Below, in pieces: positions 1-5,276 of a stretch of DNA of 11,592 nucleotides (position 1 is its first letter; the number at the start of each line of letters is the position of its first letter). The position numbers and the translations under genes were made by a program. The notes below the pieces were generated by a model, which saw nothing but the letters and a program-made list of their open reading frames with translations, did no database searches and had not been told where the DNA came from. This DNA comes from an uncultured Oxalobacteraceae bacterium (GTDB lineage: Bacteria > Pseudomonadota > Gammaproteobacteria > Burkholderiales > Burkholderiaceae): assembly GCA_946478765.1 (NCBI GenBank), contig CAMLDH010000094.1, forward strand, positions 1 to 11,592, in the 5' to 3' direction.

Positions 1-534
1 AGAGCGCCCCGCCGCGGCATAATTGAACTTGCCGCCAAAGATCTTCTTCCAGAGTTCCGGCTCAAACAAACGCGCGCGATAGTAATGACTGAGGTAGGTT
101 TTGGCAATGCCTTCTTCCGTCCTTACCCAGGGGTTCAGCAGCACCAGCCCCGTCACGCGACGGTCATCGCTCGCATAAAAAAGCGCCGCCGACGCAGCAT
201 CGCACAAGCCCCAGACAACCAGTTCTTCAAGCGAAGGAACCTGCTGAAAAAAATGGTCGATGGCACAACGCAGATCATCGCTCACCTCTTCGAAATTCCT
301 TGCGCTCCCTTCGCTATCGCCCATTCCACGGTAGTCGAAACGCATCACCGGCACACCGTGGGAAGAAAGATCGCGTGCCAGCAGCGTGAACTGGCGATGG
401 CTTCCGGCCCGATACTGCGGTCCGCCTACGACGACCAACACCCCACGCGCAACGGGGCGTTCAGGCAGGCTTAGCACGCCGTACAGCCACGCATCGCGAC
501 AGGAAAAACACAGGGCGCTTTCTTCGAAATTCAT
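1..534 (-). CDS. Exosortase A system-associated hydrolase 1 (alpha/beta hydrolase fold), 3' end cut by window edge
   Basis: The reading frame runs from an ATG at 534 leftward off the window edge with no stop, giving 178 residues. The ATG overlaps the TGA of hydrolase 2 (ATGA, 4 nt), which supports this start and translational coupling. Visible alpha/beta-hydrolase features are a strand ending GVLVVVGGPQYRAGSHRQF (about residues 31-49), the DYRGMGDSEG turn (67-76) and a nucleophile elbow WGLCDAA (108-114). The elbow carries Cys111 where classical members have Ser. The C-terminal part with the expected Asp/His acid-base residues lies outside the window. Hydrolases 1 and 2 are a recurrent adjacent pair in loci of the type 1 exosortase/PEP-CTERM system (families TIGR03100 and TIGR03101, as I recall them). 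Substrate is unknown. A cytoplasmic thioesterase-like or acyl-transfer role next to the acyl carrier protein is inference. Confidence 0.88.
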   Translation of the reverse strand, partial: MNFEESALCFSCRDAWLYGVLSLPERPVARGVLVVVGGPQYRAGSHRQFTLLARDLSSHGVPVMRFDYRGMGDSEGSARNFEEVSDDLRCAIDHFFQQVPSLEELVVWGLCDAASAALFYASDDRRVTGLVLLNPWVRTEEGIAKTYLSHYYRARLFEPELWKKIFGGKFNYAAAGRS

Positions 535-1382
535 GACGGTGCGGTTGCCAAAATCGCGGCCGTCGCAGATAACAGTTCCGGGCATTCGGACACTTCCTGC
601 GTCGCCCAGAATGGCGCGCACGCCACCCTATGCACCTGCAAGTCGCTGCCCGCTTGCTCCCATACGCGCGCCACCTTTGCCCGTGCTGGCGGCATCGCGC
701 GTCCCGCTTCCGGCACGATCTCCATCCAGTGAATGGCGCTTTTTGCCACCGCCAATGAGGCCGCATCGAGGGTGTCAATTGCGGCAGCCAGATCGGGCGC
801 GATGGCATATCCGGCTACTTCAAGGATTTCTCCGGCCGCCAGCGCATTGCGCATCGCAGCAGTTCCTGAATTTTTCCCGGCGTCTTCGGCCAGCATTTCG
901 CCGGCCAGGCGCAATCGCAAAAACTGCGTCAAAAATAATTCACCGCTGACAACCGGCTGCCACAAGATGATCTTGTCAAATGCGCTTTTCGACGTCGCCG
1001 CGAAATCCAATGCAAGCAACGCGCCCAGGCGTAAACCCCACAAGCTGAGCGGCGCGCGCGCACGGTCCTCCAGCCATTTTGCCGCGATAGCCAAATCTTC
1101 CTTCCATATTTCCCATCTGGCATCGGCAAATTCGCCGCTACTGTCGCCGCAGCCAAAGAGGTCGATCTGCAGCACGCCGAATCCCATCGCAGCAAACGCT
1201 CTTGCCTGCAATGCGGCGGCCCGCCTGGCCTTGTTCATTTCATCGCCGAACGGATGGACATAAAGGAATGCGCCGCGGCATTCCAGCCCGGCAGTGGGGG
1301 CATGATAAATACAGAAGCGTTTCCCGTGTGCGGCGTCCAGAAAAAAAGGCTGCGCGGGCGGATGATCAGGGGGGCCGTTCAT
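531..1382 (-). CDS. Exosortase A system-associated hydrolase 2 (alpha/beta hydrolase fold with non-canonical elbow)
   Basis: Complete 283-residue protein. The ATG at 1382 overlaps the TGA of the acyl carrier protein gene by 4 nt, and its own TGA overlaps the hydrolase 1 start by 4 nt. The alpha/beta-hydrolase layout is clear: an oxyanion-region HPFGDEMNKARR (about 43-54), a DLFGCGDSSG turn (74-83) and an elbow LWGLRLGALLAL (114-125). In the elbow the nucleophile position of G-x-S-x-G is Arg118, so a normal Ser hydrolase mechanism is not expected from this site. It matches the exosortase-associated hydrolase 2 family, always reported beside hydrolase 1. No signal peptide is evident, so a cytoplasmic location is likely. 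Possible roles are a pseudo-hydrolase partner of hydrolase 1 or an enzyme using another residue; function is not known. Confidence 0.9.
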   Translation of the reverse strand: MNGPPDHPPAQPFFLDAAHGKRFCIYHAPTAGLECRGAFLYVHPFGDEMNKARRAAALQARAFAAMGFGVLQIDLFGCGDSSGEFADARWEIWKEDLAIAAKWLEDRARAPLSLWGLRLGALLALDFAATSKSAFDKIILWQPVVSGELFLTQFLRLRLAGEMLAEDAGKNSGTAAMRNALAAGEILEVAGYAIAPDLAAAIDTLDAASLAVAKSAIHWMEIVPEAGRAMPPARAKVARVWEQAGSDLQVHRVACAPFWATQEVSECPELLSATAAILATAPS

Positions 1383-1630
1383 TCCGCTCGTTTACGATCG
1401 ACAAATGCGGCAAGAGTACCTAGCGTTTCGAAGGTCCTGGCGCTGATTTCATCATCCTCCACGACGATGCCGAAATATTCTTCCAGACCGGTAATGACAT
1501 TGATGACAGCCATGGAATCCAACTCGGGCAAGCTGCCCAGCAACGCAGAATTCGACGTGAGTTTTTCCTTTCGCGCGCCAAGATTCAATACATCGGCCAA
1601 TATGTTCTTTACCTCTTCAATTGATTGCAT
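1379..1630 (-). CDS. Acyl carrier protein, exosortase-associated
   Basis: Small acidic protein of 83 residues from the ATG at 1630. The frame is open 20 codons further upstream, but that would put the start well inside the nucleotidyltransferase gene. The chosen ATG lies 2 nt after that gene's TGA (TGAGCATG), and the resulting N-terminus MQSIEEVKNILADVL is typical of helix 1 of acyl carrier proteins. The phosphopantetheine attachment motif is ELDSMAV with Ser39 as the likely modified residue, followed by a helix-2-like stretch and FGIVVEDDEI. Once converted to the holo form by a phosphopantetheinyl transferase encoded elsewhere, it would carry an acyl or aminoacyl group as a thioester. The natural loading partner nearby is the AMP-forming ligase at 10150, and the two hydrolases directly downstream may act on the carried group. 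Those partnerships are inferred from context. Confidence 0.9.
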   Translation of the reverse strand: MQSIEEVKNILADVLNLGARKEKLTSNSALLGSLPELDSMAVINVITGLEEYFGIVVEDDEISARTFETLGTLAAFVDRKRAE

Positions 1631-1632
1631 GC

Positions 1633-2706
1633 TCAGTCCGGATTGGGTGAAATAAAAGCTTTGTGAAACAAATGGCGCGCAAGCAGCCATGGCGGCATGC
1701 GCAACCAGTTTGCGCGAATATAGAGCAGCTGCCTTGCCGTGCCTGTCAGCCAGTCAGAACAACTTGGATGGGCCGGCATGAGTGCACGCGCGAAAAGTTG
1801 ATCCATGAGCGCCCGTGTCAGCCAGCCAGGACCACCGGCGTTGGCGGCTTCCACCGTCGCTTCAGGAATAGGCGTGTGCAAAAAATGCGCGGCATGGCGC
1901 AGCGCGTAAAAAAGCGGACGCGTCAACTCCAGTTCTTTGGCCCGCTCGATCAGCGCGTGCCAGAACGATGGCACGCCACTGAAATGACGCAACAGGCTGT
2001 CAATGTCGACCAGATCACGCAGACCATGATCCAGTTCACCGTCGTGGAATAGATGGACCGCGCTGTGAAGCACCATGTCGACCGGCGAAAACACCATCAA
2101 GTCCTGGTGCCCCCCTAACCGGCATGATGCGGCGCGCAACTTTGCCGGATCGGGACAAATGGGTGCCGTTTCAGGGAGAATCGCATGATGCACATCGATC
2201 ACCGTCATGCGCTTGATGTGCTGCATGGGCGGCAATTCATGCATCCATGTACGGTAATAGCGCTGGTCATACGCATCATGCTGCGTTGCCGCCCAGCCAT
2301 GCAACATCAGGGCAGCCTCTACTGCACCAAGGCTTTCTTTTGGCACCATGATATCGATATCGGAAAAAAGGCGTCCGCGCGCAATCGGCAAATCCGCCAT
2401 CACATAGGCCGCCCCCTTGAGCAGTATCAGCGGCACGCCCACGTCCGCCAACGCGTTGCGGATCAGGCTGACTTCCCAGCGCACTGCTTGAACGTGCCGT
2501 TGAGCGGCGAGATGCGACCATTCGAAATGTTCTCTGGCTTGCGGCGGCACTTGCTGCGTCAAGCCGCGCGCATCCAGCAACGCGTGCAGCGTCGCCAACA
2601 GCTTGGCGCGCCGCGCCTGGCGCACCAGCATATCCCAGTCTGCGAGACTCAATGAAGTCAGTGCCTCGGGCTGCCGAAACGCGCGCAATATCAGGTCCCG
2701 TTGCAT
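1633..2706 (-). CDS. Nucleotidyltransferase family protein (NTP_transf_5-like)
   Basis: A protein of 357 residues from the ATG at 2706, which overlaps the kinase gene's TGA by one base (TGATG). A GTG one codon upstream at 2709 would give a GTGA overlap and is equally possible. The nucleotidyltransferase core shows LLKGAAYV (about 95-102), then GRLFSDIDIMVP (111-122) in which Asp116 and Asp118 form the D-x-D metal site, then DVHHAI (171-176). A helical C-terminal half contains LHSAVHLFHDG and LRDLVDIDSLLR (about 213-240). This is the pattern of the poorly characterised NTP_transf_5 family, which I name from memory of the motif order. No membrane segment or signal is apparent. Related proteins occur with HprK-like kinases in some lasso-peptide clusters, where one decorates a phosphorylated Ser. 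A similar role here is inference. Confidence 0.85.
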   Translation of the reverse strand: MQRDLILRAFRQPEALTSLSLADWDMLVRQARRAKLLATLHALLDARGLTQQVPPQAREHFEWSHLAAQRHVQAVRWEVSLIRNALADVGVPLILLKGAAYVMADLPIARGRLFSDIDIMVPKESLGAVEAALMLHGWAATQHDAYDQRYYRTWMHELPPMQHIKRMTVIDVHHAILPETAPICPDPAKLRAASCRLGGHQDLMVFSPVDMVLHSAVHLFHDGELDHGLRDLVDIDSLLRHFSGVPSFWHALIERAKELELTRPLFYALRHAAHFLHTPIPEATVEAANAGGPGWLTRALMDQLFARALMPAHPSCSDWLTGTARQLLYIRANWLRMPPWLLARHLFHKAFISPNPD

Positions 2707-3626
2707 CACACCTCGAAGGCCGGCGGCTTTAATGCGGCAAACATATCAATGGCTTCATCCAGCACGCTATAGGTAAAAGCATGGCTCGACGACCGACCGA
2801 TCAATCCAGCCAGAGTCTCGAAGCCCCGGGTTCCGAGCAGACTGTAATTGAATGCATTATCCGCAACCTGCATGAAAGCCCGCGATTGCGGTATTGCCTC
2901 CAGACGTGCCGCAGCGCCTGCCTGATACTTCGGGAAAATGATCCATGCCGGCTGCACCGCTTCCGCAGCGCGCACGACGCTGTCGGCCGGCGCTTTCATA
3001 TGCGCGACGGTGCCTTTCATCGTATCGTGGATCTTGCGGCTGATAATCGCATTCGGCACATAATCCCTGATGACGTCGATGGACTGATTCTTCAAGCTGA
3101 TGGGACGGGGCAGCGGCACGATTTTCCCGTCGCCGATCCGCACCATGGCCAACTCATCCGACAGCAATCGCCAGCCGCGGTTTACCAGAGCGGCGCACAA
3201 GGTGCTTTTACCCGAGCCCGGCGGGGCCGGCAAGATAGCGGCATGGCCACCCTTCTCAACCACTGCCGCATGGATGATCAAATAGCGGTTGGCGTGACTC
3301 GACACGCACCAGTTGAGCCCCCACTCGAACATCGGAAATGCCTGATCAAGGGGCAGCGGCTTGAATGGGGGTATGCCATCGGATAAAAAAAGCACTTGCG
3401 GCCTGAACCATCGCCGCAGGTTTCCGGGCCGCGCAAGGCTGACATGAAAATCCGCGAAACCATTCTGCTCCGCCAATGCATAATCGGCATACAGCAAGCC
3501 GATCGCCTCCGCCACGGACGGAATCGACGTTTGCACGCGGGTGACAAAACATCCGGTTTGCACCAGCAATCCCGTCTTCTTGAGCCGGCGTCGAAGTTCT
3601 GAAGGGGTTAACGCGGAGACATTCAA
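2706..3626 (-). CDS. HprK-related kinase A
   Basis: A protein of 306 residues. The only sensible start is TTG at 3626, forming a TTGA overlap with the stop of the PqqD-like gene; the next in-frame start-type codon is TTG at residue 20, and the ATG at 3622 is out of frame. The P-loop is APPGSGKST (134-142), preceded by LIIHAAVVEKGGHAAIL. WRLLSDELAMV (152-162) resembles the HPr kinase strand with acidic residues after the P-loop. The length and N-terminal domain (about 1-115) fit the HprK-related kinase A family, relatives of HPr Ser kinase found with PqqD-like proteins rather than with a sugar phosphotransferase system. The substrate is unknown. Its overlap with the PqqD-like gene suggests the two work on the same peptide or protein, perhaps the product of the first gene in the unit. 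Confidence 0.9.
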   Translation of the reverse strand: MNVSALTPSELRRRLKKTGLLVQTGCFVTRVQTSIPSVAEAIGLLYADYALAEQNGFADFHVSLARPGNLRRWFRPQVLFLSDGIPPFKPLPLDQAFPMFEWGLNWCVSSHANRYLIIHAAVVEKGGHAAILPAPPGSGKSTLCAALVNRGWRLLSDELAMVRIGDGKIVPLPRPISLKNQSIDVIRDYVPNAIISRKIHDTMKGTVAHMKAPADSVVRAAEAVQPAWIIFPKYQAGAAARLEAIPQSRAFMQVADNAFNYSLLGTRGFETLAGLIGRSSSHAFTYSVLDEAIDMFAALKPPAFEV

Positions 3627-3901
3627 GATTGGACAGGCTCTATCAACGCAATCGCATTCAGATCGCTGAGAATATTTTTTATTTGCAGCGCAAGTTCCTG
3701 GTCCGGATCAACTTGCCACAACGGCGCGAGTGTGACTGCCAAGAGGGCTGCGTTCGATGGCGCTTCTTTTAATTTCAGCAGAATTTGCGCAGCCGCCAAA
3801 CTGAGCAGGTGCGTATCTCCCGACAGATTATTGTAGACCACACACTCGTCGTCCCAAGAATGAAAGTGAAGATCCTGCTCCGAAATCACTTTCCACATCA
3901 T
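3623..3901 (-). CDS. PqqD-family peptide chaperone-like protein of the HprK-related kinase A system
   Basis: Small protein of 92 residues beginning with two adjacent ATG codons (3901 and 3898), so the true start could be either. No good ribosome binding site is visible. Conserved-looking block WDDECVVYNNLSGDTHLL (16-33) followed by a helix (about 35-46) and a C-terminal helical part is the PqqD-like winged-helix pattern seen in HPr-rel-A systems. PqqD-type domains (RiPP recognition elements) bind leader peptides and present them to modifying enzymes, so this protein probably recognises a peptide or protein substrate for the neighbouring kinase. Its stop overlaps the kinase's TTG start by 4 nt, implying coupled translation. 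It follows the Tat-type protein gene by 58 nt, the loosest junction in the leftward unit. The substrate assignment is inferred. Confidence 0.87.
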   Translation of the reverse strand: MMWKVISEQDLHFHSWDDECVVYNNLSGDTHLLSLAAAQILLKLKEAPSNAALLAVTLAPLWQVDPDQELALQIKNILSDLNAIALIEPVQS

Positions 3902-3921
3902 GCTTGGTAATGACTATATTG

Positions 3922-3943
3922 AGGCGCAAGAACCCGCGCGCCT
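3922..3943 (-). other. GC-rich hairpin between the first and second gene of the leftward unit
   Basis: The arms AGGCGC (3922-3927) and GCGCCT (3938-3943) are perfectly complementary around a 10-nt loop. The hairpin lies in the 58-nt gap between the stop of the Tat-type protein gene and the start of the PqqD-like gene. No T-run follows on the transcribed strand, so it is not a standard intrinsic terminator. It could be an mRNA-stabilising 3' structure or weak attenuator that makes the first gene more abundant than those behind it, or it could be chance in GC-rich sequence. Confidence 0.3.
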
Positions 3944-3959
3944 GGTTGAGAAAAGTATG

Positions 3960-4538
3960 TCAGGCCTGGGTGGCGGTTAAATAACTGACAATTTGCGCAG
4001 CATTCCAATACACGGTCGCTGTCGGGGAAAAAGCCCCCGTAGCTTGCCATTCCGCAAACATCGTTATGATCGTCTCTTCTTTCAGGAAAGGCGTCCATCC
4101 CATTCGTGCATTGAGAAATGCGGCCACGAGATGCATGCCCAGCTTGTTCATGTCATCCTGCTGCGAGTTCACCAGTTGCAACAACGTGTATTTGGCATAA
4201 ACGGACGTTGGGCCGCATGGGAAGGTATTAATAAATTTGGTGTCAGGAGGTATCGGCCAACTCTCCACATGGTTTTTCCAATAGCCGGGTGATCGTCCCT
4301 GGCAGATTGAAGGCGTGCCATGACTGCTTTGATTGCCGGACAAGAAACCGGATGGCGATTTGCATACCACGTCGCCCAGTACCGGGCGACTGGCCAGCGT
4401 CAGCAGCACACCCGACGCGGCAACGCCTGACTTGGTGAAGCGTCTACGTGATTCGTCTACGGATTTTGATGGGTCGATGGCTTCTGGAGATACCTGCTGC
4501 TCTCTCATTGCGCCGTTCTGAAACTCTTCGGTAGTCAT
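3960..4538 (-). CDS. Hypothetical secreted-type protein with twin-arginine-like signal and GYWKNH motif
   Basis: I do not recognise a named family. From the ATG at 4538 it has 192 residues. This start has GGAG at a 6-nt spacing; other in-frame ATGs are at 4559 (also with a GGAG, giving 199 residues) and 4589 (no ribosome site, 209 residues). About 30 N-terminal residues are polar, followed by SRRRFTK (30-36). This fits the twin-arginine pattern S/T-R-R-x-F-x-K and precedes a hydrophobic stretch GVAASGVLLTLASRPVLG (38-55). Export by the Tat pathway, or membrane anchoring if uncleaved, is therefore likely. The mature part contains three Cys (59, 79, 108) and SPGYWKNH (83-90) followed by SWP, a motif I associate with diverse bacterial extracellular proteins. 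The last 80 residues look helical and no PEP-CTERM tail is present. As first gene of the unit it may be the substrate of the PqqD-like/HprK-like set; that is inference. Confidence 0.8.
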   Translation of the reverse strand: MTTEEFQNGAMREQQVSPEAIDPSKSVDESRRRFTKSGVAASGVLLTLASRPVLGDVVCKSPSGFLSGNQSSHGTPSICQGRSPGYWKNHVESWPIPPDTKFINTFPCGPTSVYAKYTLLQLVNSQQDDMNKLGMHLVAAFLNARMGWTPFLKEETIITMFAEWQATGAFSPTATVYWNAAQIVSYLTATQA

Positions 4539-4544
4539 GTAACG

Positions 4545-4548
4545 CTCC
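4545..4548 (-). promoter_or_regulatory. Ribosome binding site choosing the 4538 start
   Basis: GGAG on the minus strand lies 6 nt before the ATG at 4538. It supports that start over the longer frame beginning at 4589, though a second GGAG sits 7 nt before the ATG at 4559. Confidence 0.5.
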
Positions 4549-4622
4549 GTATACGCCATTCCCGCACTCCATACCCTGCATGCGCTCATTTAGCAGAGTA
4601 TTAAAGCTAAAAAACCATGGTT

Positions 4623-4651
4623 AATATCAAGCAAAACTTATTCCTGATCAA
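4623..4651 (-). promoter_or_regulatory. Possible sigma-70 promoter for the leftward unit
   Basis: On the minus strand TTGATC (4651-4646) and GATATT (4628-4623) are separated by exactly 17 nt, each matching 4 of 6 consensus positions. Transcription would begin near 4616 and leave a leader of roughly 80 nt before the ATG at 4538. In AT-rich DNA such matches arise often by chance, so this is a candidate only. Confidence 0.3.
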
Positions 4652-4754
4652 CACAAAAATTATTCCACTTGCAAATCAGCATGTTACGTTGTTTTTCTTC
4701 TTGGAAGTTTTGACCGAAAAAACAAACTCAAGGGAAATGCAAAATTTTCCGACG

Positions 4755-4791
4755 GGCATTCGAAATGCCGGTTGTCAGCCTGCTATAGCAG
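4755..4791. repeat. Small hairpin plus 12-bp perfect palindrome
   Basis: GGCATT (4755-4760) and AATGCC (4764-4769) form a 6-bp stem with a 3-nt loop. Ten bases further on, CTGCTATAGCAG (4780-4791) is a perfect 12-bp palindrome. The palindrome has the size of a dimeric regulator's operator half-pair. No T-run follows either element, so neither is a terminator. Confidence 0.4.
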
Positions 4792-5057
4792 CGCTGGATT
4801 GTAACTTGAATCCACCAAAAATTGGTTTATTGATCATTTTATAAAACGGCAAAATCAAGATTTAAAACGTTGTTATCAACAGTAAACCCTTGCCGCAAAA
4901 CCTTAATGTGGGTGGCGCTGCCGGTCAATATTTTTCATTTTCAATATTAATTCATCTCGTTATCATCATTATTTTCTGGGTGTTATATCCTCGCGGAAAT
5001 AATCTGCAAAAAACACGCGATTACCTCTAAATACAAAGCCTTATGTCTATGGGAAAG

Positions 5058-5276
5058 GTTTCTAAAATGGTGTACTCTTGCCGATGGATGTCTTTTTATT
5101 AAAACAGCTGAGCTCGTCCTGCTCCGTCACCCAAATATCGTTTTTAAAAGATAGACTCAATTTGATTGAATTCAACTTGATTGAATTCAACTTGCTTCGC
5201 GCACTTGCAAACCAATTATAAATTTCGGAGAAGAGAATGTTACGGATTTCCAATCACTTTGTTTCTAAAATGGTGT
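5058..5276 (+). repeat. Two exact copies of a 16-bp direct repeat flanking the sugar transferase start
   Basis: GTTTCTAAAATGGTGT occurs at 5058-5073 and again at 5261-5276, 203 bp apart. The second copy lies inside the sugar transferase gene, where it encodes part of residues 9-14 (VSKMVS region), while the first is in the non-coding leader. Identity stops at the repeat edges. It could be the remnant of a duplication of the gene's 5' end, a regulator site or chance. Confidence 0.6.
5162..5191. repeat. Tandem 15-bp repeat with nested palindromes upstream of the sugar transferase
   Basis: TTGATTGAATTCAAC is present twice head-to-tail (5162-5176 and 5177-5191), followed by the first three bases of a third copy. 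Each unit contains the perfect 10-bp palindrome TTGAATTCAA (5166-5175 and 5181-5190), with centres 15 bp apart. The block ends 45 nt before the start codon at 5237. Position and symmetry suit an operator pair for a dimeric regulator, but a slippage-derived simple duplication is also possible. Confidence 0.65.

Larger units (their letters stand above)
4539..5236. other. AT-rich divergent intergenic region between the two operons
   Basis: About 700 bp with no convincing gene. It is clearly more AT-rich than the flanking coding DNA and must contain the promoters of both divergent units. Short open frames exist (a 75-codon frame at 4617-4844 and a 63-codon frame at 5062-5253 on the minus strand), but neither has a ribosome site or a recognisable product. 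Notable elements are a possible sigma-70 promoter (4623-4651), a hairpin (4755-4769), a 12-bp palindrome (4780-4791), an 8-bp direct repeat TCAATATT (4925-4932 and 4941-4948), one copy of a 16-bp repeat (5058-5073) and a tandem 15-bp repeat (5162-5191). By eye I found no well-spaced sigma-54 (-24/-12) promoter on either strand. Confidence 0.7.

Noticed and set aside
3898..4098. A 66-codon minus-strand frame ending at the PqqD-like start
   Set aside because: Most of it overlaps the 3' part of the Tat-type protein gene in another frame. It has no ribosome site, and its contact with the next start is probably chance.
4617..4844. A 75-codon plus-strand frame in the divergent region
   Set aside because: It has no ribosome binding site before the ATG, low-complexity AT-driven composition and no recognisable feature. 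It may be tested by RNA-seq but is not supported as a gene.
5068..5080. A sigma-54-like TGG...TTGC pair upstream of the sugar transferase
   Set aside because: The spacing between GG and GC is one base short of the strict 10-nt distance and the flanking consensus bases are poor.
5217..5222. TATAAA as a -10 element for the sugar transferase operon
   Set aside because: It would start transcription about at the ribosome binding site (5227-5230), and no good -35 lies 16-18 nt upstream.
5062..5253. A 63-codon minus-strand frame over the tandem repeat, containing the repeated peptide KLNSI
   Set aside because: The peptide repeat only reflects the 15-bp DNA duplication, and the frame begins inside the sugar transferase gene without a ribosome site.
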